This document shows positions 16,803 through 25,793 of a stretch of 64,000 nucleotides of DNA, in pieces. The notes under the pieces were generated by a model. The model did no database searches. It saw nothing but the letters and a program-made list of their open reading frames with translations, and was not told the origin of the DNA. Source of the DNA: Bacillota bacterium. Lineage in GTDB: Bacteria; Bacillota; UBA4882; UBA8346. The translations under genes and the position numbers were made by a program. The DNA lies in contig JAFABB010000037.1 of the NCBI GenBank assembly GCA_023426245.1, forward strand, positions 1-64,000. Direction: 5' to 3'. Position 1 is the first letter of the stretch, and every line of letters begins with the position of its first letter.

Positions 16803-18302
16803 TCAGTTGCGCTCCGTCGCATATTGCATAATGTTTTCCTGAGTGGCCTCGGCAGCACTCAGTTGGCCGGTAACCCGGCCTTCACACATGACCACAATCC
16901 GATGGCTCATCCGGAGAATTTCCGGCAACTCCGAAGAGATCATAATAATCGCTTTCCCGTTTTCCGCCAGAGCGTTCAATAATTTATAAATTTCACTCTT
17001 CGCACCGACATCAATACCCCGGGTCGGTTCGTCAAAAATTAAAACCTCGCTATCCCGGACCAGCCATTTACCGATAACCACCTTTTGCTGATTGCCGCCG
17101 GAAAGGTTTTTTACTTTCTGCTTAGAATGGGGTGTTTTAATTTTAAGATTATCAATCATTTCCTGAGTCACCGCCCTGACTTTCGTCTGATTTACCCAGC
17201 CAAATCCCCCCAGAAACTTTCGAAAAGCAGCCAGGACCATATTACTTTCCAAATCCATCGCCAGAGCCAAGCCAAAGCGTTTGCGATCTTCCGAAAGATA
17301 ACCAATGCCATGATTCACTGCGTCATAAGGATCTTTGATACGTACCTTTTGGCCATGAATATATATTTCACCCGATTCAAATGGATCCGCTCCGAAGATG
17401 GCCCGGGCCACCTCGGTGCGTCCGGCTCCCATCAATCCCGCAAAACCCAAAATTTCACCTTTTCTGATATAAAAGCTGACATTTTGAATGGTCCGGCCAC
17501 GCTTTAAACTCTTCACTTCCAACACGATTTCCTGGCCGGAATTACCGGGACGGGCATGAGAAGTATCATAAATTTCCCGGCCCACCATCATTTTAATAAT
17601 CTGCTCCACTGCGGTCTCGGCGGTTAACACCGTATCAATATAGCGACCATCCCTCATCACGGTGACCCGATCCGAAATCCGCTTCAATTCCTCCATTCGG
17701 TGGGAGATATATACAATTCCGACCCCATTTTCACGGAGTTGACGGATAATCCGAAACAACTCCTCGATCTCCGCCTCAGTCAAAGCTGCGGTCGGCTCAT
17801 CCATAATCAAAACCTTTGAATTGTAAGATAGGGCTTTGACAATCTCAACCATCTGTTGTTTAGCGACGGTGAGATCTGCAACTTTCGTGCGGGGATCCAG
17901 GCGAAGGTGAACCATTTCCAGAAGCTGTTTGGTCTTTTGGTTGATTTCTTTTTCGTTGAGAACGAAATGAACTCTTTGACGGGGTTCGCGGCCGATGAAA
18001 ATATTCTGAGCCACCGTGAGATGAGGCATTAAATTTAATTCTTGATGAATAATGCTTATTCCCAAATCCTGTGCCGCTTTCGGACTAAGTACCTCTGTTT
18101 CCTTCCCTCTAAAAAGGATCCGGCCCCCATCCTTTTTGTAAACTCCGGTCAATATCTTCATCAAGGTGGATTTACCCGCCCCATTTTCTCCGACCAAAGC
18201 ATGGACCTCGCCGGCACGCAGTTCAAATTGACATTGGCTCAAGGCATGGACCCCGGGAAATGTCTTTTCAATTCCGTCCATCATTACAAGCACTTCACTC
18301 AT
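16803..18302 (-). CDS. Sugar ABC transporter ATP-binding protein (RbsA type, double domain)
   Basis: 499 residues with two ABC domains. The first has Walker A GENGAGKS, signature LTVAKQQ and Walker [12 protein letters not shown]. The second has GLMGAGRTE in place of Walker A, signature LSGGNQQ and [12 protein letters not shown]. The degenerate second Walker A is normal for RbsA/MglA. It energises uptake through the RbsC-type permease. It is the first gene after the two-hairpin leader and terminator at 18411-18502, so antitermination by the adjacent ANTAR protein would control it and the genes after it. Confidence 0.92.
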   Translation of the reverse strand: MSEVLVMMDGIEKTFPGVHALSQCQFELRAGEVHALVGENGAGKSTLMKILTGVYKKDGGRILFRGKETEVLSPKAAQDLGISIIHQELNLMPHLTVAQNIFIGREPRQRVHFVLNEKEINQKTKQLLEMVHLRLDPRTKVADLTVAKQQMVEIVKALSYNSKVLIMDEPTAALTEAEIEELFRIIRQLRENGVGIVYISHRMEELKRISDRVTVMRDGRYIDTVLTAETAVEQIIKMMVGREIYDTSHARPGNSGQEIVLEVKSLKRGRTIQNVSFYIRKGEILGFAGLMGAGRTEVARAIFGADPFESGEIYIHGQKVRIKDPYDAVNHGIGYLSEDRKRFGLALAMDLESNMVLAAFRKFLGGFGWVNQTKVRAVTQEMIDNLKIKTPHSKQKVKNLSGGNQQKVVIGKWLVRDSEVLIFDEPTRGIDVGAKSEIYKLLNALAENGKAIIMISSELPEILRMSHRIVVMCEGRVTGQLSAAEATQENIMQYATERN

Positions 18303-18410
18303 GTCTCCACCTCATATTTTTCTGTTGATATATTGGTTTTTGAGGACTCATTCCTGCCACAATGATGATTCAATCATGGAAGCCGGCGGCTGCCTTTCTA
18401 CTCTTTTTGC

Positions 18411-18470
18411 GCAAATAAAAAATGCCAATTCACTAATTATCCTGTCGAAAAATAATTAGCCATTGGCATT
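18411..18470 (-). terminator. Leader terminator in front of the transporter genes
   Basis: The minus strand has stem ATGCCAAT ... ATTGGCAT with an inner stem CTAATTAT / ATAATTAG and tail TTTTTTATTT. It lies 110 nt upstream of the ATPase start and downstream of a good promoter. Its 5' arm overlaps the second small hairpin of the leader, so the two structures exclude each other. Confidence 0.8.
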
Positions 18471-18502
18471 CATCACCAAAAAATATACCCGTCATGAGTA
18501 TA
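18463..18502 (-). promoter_or_regulatory. Two-hairpin ANTAR-type RNA target in the transporter leader
   Basis: Minus strand: hairpin 1 (18484-18502) is TATACTCATGACGGGTATA and hairpin 2 (18463-18479) is TTGGTGATGAATGCCAA. Both have a 5-bp stem core closed by a T-G pair and show ATGA in the loop (CATGACG, GATGAAT). ANTAR proteins are known to bind leaders with two such small hairpins, the second overlapping a terminator. Here hairpin 2 uses the terminator's 5' arm. The loops deviate from the strict six-base consensus, so the match is by layout as much as by sequence. Confidence 0.65.
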
Positions 18503-18534
18503 ATTTTTATTTACTTGTTACAAAAAGCAATTAT

Positions 18535-18563
18535 AGTATAATAGAATTTTTACAGTTTTGCAA
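18535..18563 (-). promoter_or_regulatory. Sigma-70 type promoter for the transporter leader
   Basis: Minus strand TTGCAA, 17 nt, TATACT (with TATAAT overlapping 5 nt further on). It lies just after the response-regulator gene, so the leader starts near 18528 and the transporter genes have their own promoter separate from the sensor genes. Confidence 0.6.
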
Positions 18564-18608
18564 TACTAAATTAACAAATGGACCTCACTTATCCAATCAT
18601 CCTTAAAC

Positions 18609-19193
18609 TCAAGTCAACAATTTCTTGGCTTCGATGATCTTTTGAGCAACAGCGATAAGTTTCTGATTTTTATCATTGCTTATCTTCTGCAATTTCTTCA
18701 TTGCTTCGGCTTCAGTGAGACCACCCGTCTCCATCAGAATCCCCTTTGCTTGTTCAATGATTTTCCGTTCTTGTAACATTTGGCGCAGTTGGTTGGATTC
18801 TTCCATCATCTTGCAATAGTTGCTGTGATTCTTAAGAGCGACTTCTACGGCAGGAGCCAGGTTTTGTTTGGTTACCGGTTTGATCAAGTAACTAAACACG
18901 CCGGCTTCCGCTGCCTCATTCACTAATTTCTCATCGGAATATCCGCTAACAATCACCACTGGAATCCGGCAACTTTCTTTAATCTGTTTGGCGGCTTCAA
19001 TCCCATTTAATCTCGGCATATTAATATCCAAAATCGCCAAATCGGGTCGCAGCTCTCTGCATAGTTCGAGAGCTTCCACACCATCGACTGCGTCGCCGAC
19101 CACTTGATATCCGAGTTCCTTTAATTGTGAAATGATACTGAGAGCCACCAATGTTTCATCTTCAGCCACTACGATTTTTAAATCCTTCATCAT
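18609..19193 (-). CDS. Response regulator with RNA-binding ANTAR output domain
   Basis: 194 residues. Receiver domain about 5-120 with the acidic pocket ED at 16-17, phosphoacceptor in LAILDIN, and Lys in LIKPV. After a coiled linker comes an ANTAR domain (about 135-192) with the typical RKIIEQAKGILME and EAMKKLQ parts. ANTAR proteins bind paired RNA hairpins and block intrinsic terminators. It starts 13 nt after the kinase gene ends, and a matching leader follows, so it most likely antiterminates the sugar transporter transcript when phosphorylated. Confidence 0.92.
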   Translation of the reverse strand: MMKDLKIVVAEDETLVALSIISQLKELGYQVVGDAVDGVEALELCRELRPDLAILDINMPRLNGIEAAKQIKESCRIPVVIVSGYSDEKLVNEAAEAGVFSYLIKPVTKQNLAPAVEVALKNHSNYCKMMEESNQLRQMLQERKIIEQAKGILMETGGLTEAEAMKKLQKISNDKNQKLIAVAQKIIEAKKLLT

Positions 19194-19206
19194 CTCACCA
19201 ACGCTT

Positions 19207-21066
19207 CTAATTATTCATTTGTTTTTTCGGGAAAGTCACGGTAACCTGAGTCCCCAAGTGATTCACAATCTTGAGGGAACCACGCAAATCCCGGTTCACC
19301 AGACTTTTTACCAAAGAAAGTCCCAATGTACCGGATGAACATGTCCCATCAAATCCGATTCCGTTATCGGCAACCTGGAAATATACAAAATTTTGGTCCT
19401 GTTCCAACCGTAAGTCGATCCTCCCTCCTCGCCCCCCGGGAAAAGCGTGTTCCAAACAGTTGGCCAACAATTCATTGACGACCAAACCCAGGGATGTTGC
19501 CGTCCGATAAGATACATAGAAATCCTCGACTTCCACAACCGTTTCCACCTGGCCGAAACTGGTTTTCTGGTTATAATTGGCAATAATCAATTTGACGAGA
19601 TTCGCAAAGTTAATCAAACCGATCTCCCGCTCATCTTGAGAAAGGATTTCATGGACACTGGCGATGGTCTTAATGCGATCGATAATCTGCCAGACAATCG
19701 CTTCCAGTTTTTTTTCGCTTTCGGTTTGCAGCTGAAGAATTAATAAGCTGATAATGGATTGCAGGTTATTTTTAATCCGGTGATGAGCTTCTTTAAGCAA
19801 GGTTGAGCGTCCGAGCAAGCGGGTGTTTTCTACCGCAATCGCTACTTGCGTTGCAAAAGTCTTCAATAATTCCACATCTTCCAGGGTGATATTCTTTTTG
19901 GAGGTATAAAATATTTCCATCGCGCCGTTTATTTTATTGCGAATCCGGATGGGGACACACGCCAGCGATTGAACATTCACCGGTTGGAGAAAAAACTCAC
20001 CAAGCTCTTCTTCCTTGATATGATTGACTATCAAGGGCCTACCGCTGATAATGACATTCCGGACAATCTCCTCTTTCAAGTCCAGCCTGGGTAAATCGGA
20101 ACGCGAATGTTGAAAGCACTCGGTCACAGTGGTTGATTTCTCATCCAGCATCAAAATGCTGCAAGCATTGGCCTTTGTCGCCTCAGTGATCTTTTCCACC
20201 AACAAATTAAGCAGATCTTGCAGTTCATATTCGGAGGTCAACAACTCCGTCGTATGAAGCATCGAATCAATCAGACCTTTAAATTCATTATCATCATCTT
20301 GCATCTCCCGTCCAAAATAAACACTCAGCACCTTCTCTGGGTTCCGTTTTGCAAAGTCAATGGAAAAACCGGCCAAGGTCCCTCCATCTTTTAAAATGGT
20401 TACCCTATCGCCGATTTGCAGAATTTCCTCCAGCTGATTGGATAAATATAAAACTCCGTTTTGGGATTCAGCATACTTCCGGATAATCCGAAATAAATGG
20501 TTTTTTTTATTTTCACTCAACCGGGAAGCCGGCTCGTCCAAAACAATAATTCGGGGGTTTTTTGCCAATACTTTCATCAGCGCCAGCAATTGGCATTCTT
20601 CAGTGTTTAAATTGAACAACAAGTCGTTGGGTTGGATATTGACCTCATAGACTTGTAATAATTTTTTGGTCTTTTCAAAAAGTCTCTTATCCGAGACTAA
20701 AAATCTTTCATTCCAAAGATACAAATACTCCTTGACGGTTAAATGGGGAATATAAGTATAATGGATGTTATCATACAGCACACCCATTCCGAAAGCAAAA
20801 GGATCAAAAGAATTTTTAATCTCCACGAATTTACTATCAAGAAAAATCTTTCCCGATTGAGGGATTTCCAAGCCAGCCAAAATACGGGCCAATCCGGTTT
20901 TTCCCGCACCGGATTCACCCATAATCCCATGAATCTCTCCCCGCTCCAGGTCCAGATTGATATGATTGGAATCTTTACTGACCCCTTCAAGCCGGATATT
21001 TTTCAGCCGTAATAGACATTTACCGTTTTCGATATTTTCAGGAGAATCGAATTGACTCTGAAACAT
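19207..21066 (-). CDS. Hybrid sensor histidine kinase with N-terminal ABC ATPase domain, GAF and HisKA_2
   Basis: 619 residues from the ATG at 21066 (GGAG site); no membrane helix. Residues about 20-255 form an ABC domain like the N-half of RbsA: Walker A GESGAGKT, Walker B RIIVLDEPAS. The LSGGQ signature is replaced by LNTEECQ, so normal ATPase cycling is doubtful. Then come GAF (about 275-420), a HisKA_2 phosphoacceptor with EAHHRIKNN, and an HATPase domain (VVNELLANCLEHAF, DNGIGFDG). It should phosphorylate the ANTAR regulator encoded 13 nt downstream. The ABC domain may let it sense the transporter's permease or state, which is inference. Confidence 0.9.
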   Translation of the reverse strand: MFQSQFDSPENIENGKCLLRLKNIRLEGVSKDSNHINLDLERGEIHGIMGESGAGKTGLARILAGLEIPQSGKIFLDSKFVEIKNSFDPFAFGMGVLYDNIHYTYIPHLTVKEYLYLWNERFLVSDKRLFEKTKKLLQVYEVNIQPNDLLFNLNTEECQLLALMKVLAKNPRIIVLDEPASRLSENKKNHLFRIIRKYAESQNGVLYLSNQLEEILQIGDRVTILKDGGTLAGFSIDFAKRNPEKVLSVYFGREMQDDDNEFKGLIDSMLHTTELLTSEYELQDLLNLLVEKITEATKANACSILMLDEKSTTVTECFQHSRSDLPRLDLKEEIVRNVIISGRPLIVNHIKEEELGEFFLQPVNVQSLACVPIRIRNKINGAMEIFYTSKKNITLEDVELLKTFATQVAIAVENTRLLGRSTLLKEAHHRIKNNLQSIISLLILQLQTESEKKLEAIVWQIIDRIKTIASVHEILSQDEREIGLINFANLVKLIIANYNQKTSFGQVETVVEVEDFYVSYRTATSLGLVVNELLANCLEHAFPGGRGGRIDLRLEQDQNFVYFQVADNGIGFDGTCSSGTLGLSLVKSLVNRDLRGSLKIVNHLGTQVTVTFPKKQMNN

Positions 21067-21208
21067 CGCCACACTCCATAATTATGCCGATAAACCTTGT
21101 ACAAACACCGGGATTTGGTTTTCAGGTAATAAATTTCTGTGGCCAATGTTAAATTCCTGCTAAATTTCAGTTACGGTTTATGTTCGCTTGTTCATGTCAT
21201 GACGATAT

Positions 21209-21258
21209 AAAAAGTCTGCCTAAAATCCGGATGATGGTCGGAAGATGGCAGACTTCTT
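21209..21258 (-). terminator. Terminator after fucU
   Basis: Stem AAGTCTGCC / GGCAGACTT with a 28-nt loop, followed by TTTATAT on the minus strand, 14 nt after the mutarotase stop. It separates fucU from the sensor kinase gene. Confidence 0.65.
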
Positions 21259-21271
21259 TAAAACTTTCTTT

Positions 21272-21700
21272 TTACTCAACGACAACCCCTTTTTTGAGAA
21301 TAATATTCGCATAAAGGGCCGATTCACCGGTGGCCAAGATTGCATATGCCTTTTTGGCCCTTTCATAAAAGGCAAAACGTTCGATATTCTCAAACTCAGC
21401 CTTCGGCTCGTATTTTTTTACAATCTGGCGGTATTCATCCCAAATTGGGGTTTTGACCGGGTCACCCGGAACAACCTCCATTAAAAAGACGGCACTTTTA
21501 ACATAGGGATCCAGTGGATATAATTTTAAAATCGCATCCAACAATTCCGGCACATGATGTCCATCGGCCCGCACCAATCTTTGGGCATAGGCGGCGGCTG
21601 GAAAATTCCCGTCGCCGATCACGAGCTCGTCACCATGTCCCATTTCCATCAGAATAGCCAGCAACTGCGGAGAGAGAATTTTAGGAATTCCTTTGAGCAT
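21272..21700 (-). CDS. fucU: L-fucose mutarotase (RbsD/FucU family)
   Basis: 142 residues, the usual FucU length. Characteristic segments: LLAILMEMGHGDELVIGDGNFPA near the start (catalytic His in GHGDE), RADGHHVPELLDAIL, and FYERAKKAYAILATGE at the end. It interconverts alpha and beta anomers of L-fucose so that the isomerase gets its preferred form. It is first in the fucose cluster and separated from the kinase gene by a terminator and about 200 nt. The FucU type, rather than RbsD, supports L-fucose as the substrate of the whole locus. Confidence 0.92.
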   Translation of the reverse strand: MLKGIPKILSPQLLAILMEMGHGDELVIGDGNFPAAAYAQRLVRADGHHVPELLDAILKLYPLDPYVKSAVFLMEVVPGDPVKTPIWDEYRQIVKKYEPKAEFENIERFAFYERAKKAYAILATGESALYANIILKKGVVVE

Positions 21701-21754
21701 TTTAATAACTCCCTTCTTTTTGATCGATTTCCCATAGTCTTCGTATATCGTCCA

Positions 21755-21890
21755 CGTGTTGCAGAAGTCTTCCGCGCCTAAGCCGGATTCATCCTCGAGT
21801 CACTTTCCGGCGGGTCTTACAGCGCGGATTTGGGTCGAAGTACCGGAATTACCCAAATTCGTTACAACCCGGCGCGGAGCCTGCAACACG
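21755..21890. repeat. Long two-part palindrome (attC-like) at the edge of the cassette region
   Basis: Arms CGTGTTGCAG (21755-21764) and CTGCAACACG (21881-21890) pair perfectly. Inside them CCGCGCC (21772-21778) pairs with GGCGCGG (21871-21877), with unequal unpaired spacers (7 and 3 nt). An inner hairpin follows (ATTTGGGT / ACCCAAAT). Two box pairs with an asymmetric bulge is the plan of integron attC sites. It lies exactly between the fucose cluster and the array of single genes. The next 70 nt carry the 3'-end motif shared by later cassettes (TTTGAAAG-x-GGC ... CCTTCAA). Confidence 0.5.
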
Positions 21891-21975
21891 TTGTTACACG
21901 ACGCGTGACGCCCTATATTGAAGGCTGCCAGGACGGCAGCCTCTTTCAAACTAATTGCTTAATGCATTATTTGCA

Positions 21976-22215
21976 TTATTCACAGGCAAACTTTCTATAT
22001 AAAACGTGTCCTGACTTAAATCCGCTCCACATTTCCATCCAATTGTTCCCTTCTATAAAAAAATTATTAAATTCTTTCAAGTCATTTAATGGTTGAAAAA
22101 CTGGATAATGAAGATATGGTTTCATATCAAAAACTTTTTCCTCATCATTGGTAAATTTTATTAAAAGTTTATGCTCATCTAAAACCTTGGCTTCTTTAAT
22201 ATTGGGACTTTGCAT
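21976..22215 (-). CDS. DUF2442 domain protein
   Basis: 79 residues. Matches the DUF2442 pattern: a strand of the form KLLIKFTNDEEKVFDMKPYL, then YPVFQPLND and a final G-x-x-LY segment. Small DUF2442 proteins are common in toxin-antitoxin neighbourhoods and in mobile gene cassettes; function is unknown. It is a lone gene bounded by palindromic repeats. Start ATG at 22215 with GAGGT 9 nt before. The tail after residue 52 is less typical than the front. Confidence 0.75.
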   Translation of the reverse strand: MQSPNIKEAKVLDEHKLLIKFTNDEEKVFDMKPYLHYPVFQPLNDLKEFNNFFIEGNNWMEMWSGFKSGHVLYRKFACE

Positions 22216-22371
22216 TAAAATTACCTCTTTGCCAGCTCCCCCATTGGATTCTCCTCATCTTTCTTACTTTATCATTATATACATAAAAGCATAAACTAAC
22301 AACATTATTTTCCAGCGAAACCGTTCGTCATTTCAAAGGGGCAGGAAACCCGGACATTCCTATGCCAAGTG

Positions 22372-22590
22372 TTGTGTAACGTCTCCGCGTTACTGACGTC
22401 GATACAGCTTAGTGGCGAGGCCGACTCGGTTTTGAAAATGTGGGCAAGACTACTTCATGAACAAACATCATTGAAATACATCCTGAATTGACGGCTTCTT
22501 CGAGTTAACTTTTTTTGACCATCCGAGCCCCGACTAATCTCTGAAGCATGGCACATCAACCCTGTATTGAAACGGTCATGGAAGGCCGCA
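22372..22590. repeat. Cassette-junction repeat 1 (attC-like)
   Basis: The intergenic space between the DUF2442 and GNAT genes. 22411-22533 is one of three closely related copies of a repeat of about 125 bp (others at 24131-24257 and 25878-26005). It is edged by a GTAACGTC box (22376-22383) and a CCTGTATTGAAA box at the far side. The sequence is internally self-complementary. 22216-22371, before it, holds nothing I can name. Confidence 0.6.
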
Positions 22591-22596
22591 CCTAAA

Positions 22597-23337
22597 TTAA
22601 CCGTTTTTCTTTCTGTACCAATACCTATAAATTTCTTCAAACCCCAGTTTTCGATAAAGATTTTCCGCAGGGGCGTTACCTACCACTACTGATAAATATG
22701 CATTTTCTATTTTCTCATCCGTTGCGGCGCTCAGAATCCCGTCCATTATGTCTTGACCCCATCCTTTACCCCTATAATTTTTATCAACAATAACATCAAA
22801 AATCCCAATATAACCCCTTTCGATTGCACCATAACCACAGCCAACGATTTTATCATCAATTTTTTTCCTTACAGCAATAACTTGCCCAAGAATATTATGC
22901 AAAACCGCTTTGGCAGTTCTTTGATATATTTCATTTTTTAAGCTTGAACAATTTACAAAATCCTTAAACCAATCATCATTGAATACATTTTCTATCAAAA
23001 TTCCTTCAGGTTTTCGGTATTGATAATGACTCATCTCCAATACTCTTACTGAAGTTTCATCCAATCGAATATAGTTTCTTTTTTCCAACTCATTATCAAT
23101 TCCCTGCGGATGACTATCATGGGTCAACTTAAAAATTACCGGTAAATTTTGTTTTTGATATTCATTTTCACATTTTTCAATCTTCTCTTGCAATTGCAAG
23201 GTGGAATGATAGAGTGGATTTATCGAATTGGATCTTTTAGTATAACCATTGGCAAATCTCAAGAGCCAACCATCATACAGCTTTGTTTGAAGTGCCGGCC
23301 ATGCATTCAGTGATAGTTCTTCCAATATTTTTATCAC
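22597..23337 (-). CDS. GNAT family N-acetyltransferase
   Basis: 246 residues; the start is a GTG. The C-terminal half (about 130-240) has the GNAT acetyl-CoA loop VDKNYRGKGWGQDIMDG and the NAPAENLYRKLGFEEIYRYWYR end. The N-terminal half reads ALQTKLYDGWLLRFANGYTKRSNS, typical of a large group of two-part firmicute acetyltransferases. Substrate unknown. It stands alone between two repeat junctions, as a single-gene cassette. Confidence 0.88.
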   Translation of the reverse strand: MIKILEELSLNAWPALQTKLYDGWLLRFANGYTKRSNSINPLYHSTLQLQEKIEKCENEYQKQNLPVIFKLTHDSHPQGIDNELEKRNYIRLDETSVRVLEMSHYQYRKPEGILIENVFNDDWFKDFVNCSSLKNEIYQRTAKAVLHNILGQVIAVRKKIDDKIVGCGYGAIERGYIGIFDVIVDKNYRGKGWGQDIMDGILSAATDEKIENAYLSVVVGNAPAENLYRKLGFEEIYRYWYRKKNG

Positions 23338-23446
23338 TGGTTTCCCTCACTTCCATTATGATTTTTTGCCGGTCACGATGACGGGCAACACTGTGTTATA
23401 TGAAGTATTTGTCGCAATAGGCAAAGCGTCATTATTACTATCAATT

Positions 23447-24100
23447 TTATTTTATAAGTTCAATTGTTGATTTTAAAATAGTCCCTTCAATTTTATATAT
23501 ATACCAGTTAGATTTTATTTTCTTTAAGTAATAATTATCAACATTATTAATACTTAAAACAAAATCTAAAAATTTAGTGTTATTTAACTTAGCTTGATTG
23601 GAATTCTTTATTTTATAATCTCTAACAAGATTTTTTAAATTATAATCTCCATATTCACTTAAATTAGTTGTTACTTTACTTCGATAAAAAACCTTACATA
23701 CCGCTTCGTCTAGGCCTTTTTTAACTACTTGCATTTTATCAACTTTTACATCTTGAAAATTAGAAAACAAGATTTGATAATCTTCCGAATACCACGAACA
23801 TTTTTTTACTAATCCACGGTTAACTGTTAGAAGTTTACCAGTTAATATATTTTCAAATTCCGAAATTACTTTATTTTGTAAGTAAGCATCTGCTTTCTCT
23901 ATTCCCATGGAAGTTAATTTTTTATAATTCTTCTTTGTAAAAGCCCAAAAATCATTACCCATATTTAAGCAAGTATAAACAGTTCTCTTAATTAAAATAT
24001 CATCTTTCAAATTAATGCTATTATAAAAATACACACCTATAAATGTTAATAAAAAAACAGTAATAACTCCGACCCCAATAAAAGCTCTTTTTATAACCAC
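23447..24100 (-). CDS. Membrane-anchored hypothetical protein
   Basis: 217 residues, GTG start with an AAAGGAGTG site. One N-terminal membrane helix (about residues 7-26) and an external, Lys/Asn-rich part with no recognised domain. AT content is well above that of the neighbouring metabolic genes, which fits a transferred gene. It starts at the edge of junction repeat 2 and ends about 110 nt before the GNAT gene. Function unknown. Confidence 0.65.
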   Translation of the reverse strand: MVIKRAFIGVGVITVFLLTFIGVYFYNSINLKDDILIKRTVYTCLNMGNDFWAFTKKNYKKLTSMGIEKADAYLQNKVISEFENILTGKLLTVNRGLVKKCSWYSEDYQILFSNFQDVKVDKMQVVKKGLDEAVCKVFYRSKVTTNLSEYGDYNLKNLVRDYKIKNSNQAKLNNTKFLDFVLSINNVDNYYLKKIKSNWYIYKIEGTILKSTIELIK

Positions 24101-24114
24101 AGAACCACACTCCT

Positions 24115-24345
24115 TTAACCCGCCTGGGCTAGTGGCGACGCCGACTTGGTCTTAAATATAGGCGAGACAACTTCGTGAAAAAACTTCATTGCAATCCATC
24201 ATGATTTGACATCTTCTTCGAGTAAAATTTCTTTGACTATCCGGGCCCCGAAGCAGGAACGGGCTAATCTCCGACATACAAGCCCTGTATAGCGGTTATT
24301 CCCTTTCACGCCGGCCGAACCACGGAAGGTTGGATGGTCGACATC
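24115..24345. repeat. Cassette-junction repeat 2 (attC-like)
   Basis: 24131-24257 is a second copy of the 125-bp repeat, by eye about 80% identical to 25878-26005 (shared blocks GGCGACGCCGACTTGGT, AACTTCATTG, TTGACTATCCG, CGAAGCAGGAACGG). It is followed by a CCTGTATAGCGG box and a CCACGG...GGATGG segment as at other junctions. Confidence 0.65.
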
Positions 24346-24369
24346 TATGAGAATACCACTATAAAATGT

Positions 24370-24879
24370 TTACTGCTTTGACACTACATCCAAAATAAAC
24401 TTACCTTTTCCTGCTGTATATTTTTCACGGGAATCTGGATATTTTTTAGCTAAATCTTCTTTTAACTGTTCATATTCTTTTATTAAAGCCGGATTATTTT
24501 TAAGAGCATCACGAAACTTAATGTTATGAATCCAGTTGTTTTTTCCGTATTCTACTACATGGATTAAGTGAGTTGTGATGTCTTTACCTTTTCTAAATGT
24601 ATAATCATTAGGAATTCCTGCCCAATGCGCATAAATATAGCCTGCTTCTTGCATTTTGCTAATCACTTGATCAATATCGCTAAAAGATTTTAAACCAACC
24701 AGAATATCAATAATCGGTTTTGCCTTTAGCCCCGCTATAGACGTACTGCCGAAATGTTGAATATCAATTACCGAATCACCCAAAACACTTTTAATTAATT
24801 TCGATTCATCATTAAAGTATAAATGCCATTCGCTATCGTATTCTTCAAGCATTACCTTTTTAGAATCAAGTCCCAACAT
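24370..24879 (-). CDS. GrpB family protein (UPF0157)
   Basis: 169 residues from the ATG at 24879, which follows AGGGGTGAG; an earlier ATG at 24912 has no site. Strong family signatures: QHFGSTSIAGLKAKPIIDILVG (a nucleotidyltransferase-like GS motif with D-x-D-like acids), then HLIHVVEYG and FRDALKNNP. The family is built on a polymerase-beta-type nucleotidyltransferase fold with unknown substrate and is often found next to acetyltransferases and in mobile contexts. It stands as a single cassette here. Confidence 0.88.
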   Translation of the reverse strand: MLGLDSKKVMLEEYDSEWHLYFNDESKLIKSVLGDSVIDIQHFGSTSIAGLKAKPIIDILVGLKSFSDIDQVISKMQEAGYIYAHWAGIPNDYTFRKGKDITTHLIHVVEYGKNNWIHNIKFRDALKNNPALIKEYEQLKEDLAKKYPDSREKYTAGKGKFILDVVSKQ

Positions 24880-24939
24880 TTGGCTCACCCCTATCCTCGA
24901 ATTTGTTTTCAAACTGGACGATCCACGAGGCTCAGTATG

Positions 24940-25065
24940 TCACCTAACGTCCCCGCACTCAAGATGTCGCCGGACCTTAGTGACACTTCGACTTAAGTTC
25001 GTCGATGGGGTCGCGCCTACCTCATGAACCTTCATCTTAGAAATCACTTTGTGATTCAACCTTTT
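24940..25065. repeat. Cassette-junction repeat 3 (diverged attC-like)
   Basis: Begins with ACCTAACGTCCCCGCACTC (its inverse contains GTTAGGT, which fits the GTTRRRY core of integron sites). It continues with CTTAGTGACACTTCGACTTAAG and CTCATGAACCTTCATC, diverged forms of the blocks in junction repeats 1, 2 and 4. Confidence 0.5.
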
Positions 25066-25135
25066 ATTTCAAACTATATATGTTGAATTAAATTTTGTTG
25101 TTGTCAGAAATCACTGTTAGAAAGTGAACCCTATT

Positions 25136-25285
25136 TGACCTAACCCTTGCCCTTCCCCTTGTGAAGTAAAACAAGTTGTTGATTCAAGTGGAAGGGTAAC
25201 CCTAGCCGATGTCCCCTAAATCCTTTAGACCCCAAAGGCATCGGTTACTCTCCCACTTCAGGGGGAGAGCGAGAGTGAGGTCTCG
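25136..25285. repeat. Cluster of REP-like palindromes
   Basis: Three hairpins in a row: CCCTTCCCCTTG / CAAGTGGAAGGG; GCCGATG / CATCGGT; CTCTCCC / GGGGGAGAG. Part of the last resembles common dispersed extragenic repeats of the CCCTCTCCC type. No coding potential. The rest of 25066-25358 shows nothing further. Confidence 0.5.
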
Positions 25286-25358
25286 ACCAACTGTCGGCCT
25301 AGGCATAACCCAGATTTTTCCGTTTCTTTTGGCTTTTGGTCAAATTATTTATTTCAAC

Positions 25359-25793
25359 TCATATAGAATCTAAACTTGCAGGATCAAAGCCTTCTTCCTG
25401 TACTTTAAATTCCAAGATTAATTCATTTTCACTGGAATACTCTTTATCAATCACAAAGAAGCCGTTCTCCCTATGTATTTTTTCTTCAATCACTTTTGAA
25501 AGATTGGCAAAATCATCAATCCTGCCATAAACCGCATCCTTTGTAATCATTGGTTTATCCCATGTAACAATTTTCAAATCCATATAAGGCCCAAAGTGCT
25601 CATGTTCTGAAATCATCTTATTTTTGGGGTTCTGAACATACTGTTTAAGCAACTTACAAAAATTTAACAGACCAGACTTTGAACCCGCTAATGTCCATTT
25701 TTTTTCGTCATTTTCGTAGTAAAACCCCAATTGTCTCCATTCATCTATCGTAGCTTGCCTTATCTTTTCATTACTTATTTTTATCACCCTCAT
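25359..25793 (-). CDS. Conserved hypothetical cassette protein
   Basis: 144 residues, soluble. Recognisable stretches (DEWRQLGFYYE, GSKSGLLNFCKLL, SEHEHFGPYMDLKIVTW) look like a widespread firmicute family of unknown role, which I cannot name. Possibly an immunity-type protein given its neighbours, but nothing in it proves that. The start codon lies only a few bases inside the junction repeat and has no clear ribosome-binding site, a position seen for genes in integron cassettes. Confidence 0.65.
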   Translation of the reverse strand: MRVIKISNEKIRQATIDEWRQLGFYYENDEKKWTLAGSKSGLLNFCKLLKQYVQNPKNKMISEHEHFGPYMDLKIVTWDKPMITKDAVYGRIDDFANLSKVIEEKIHRENGFFVIDKEYSSENELILEFKVQEEGFDPASLDSI

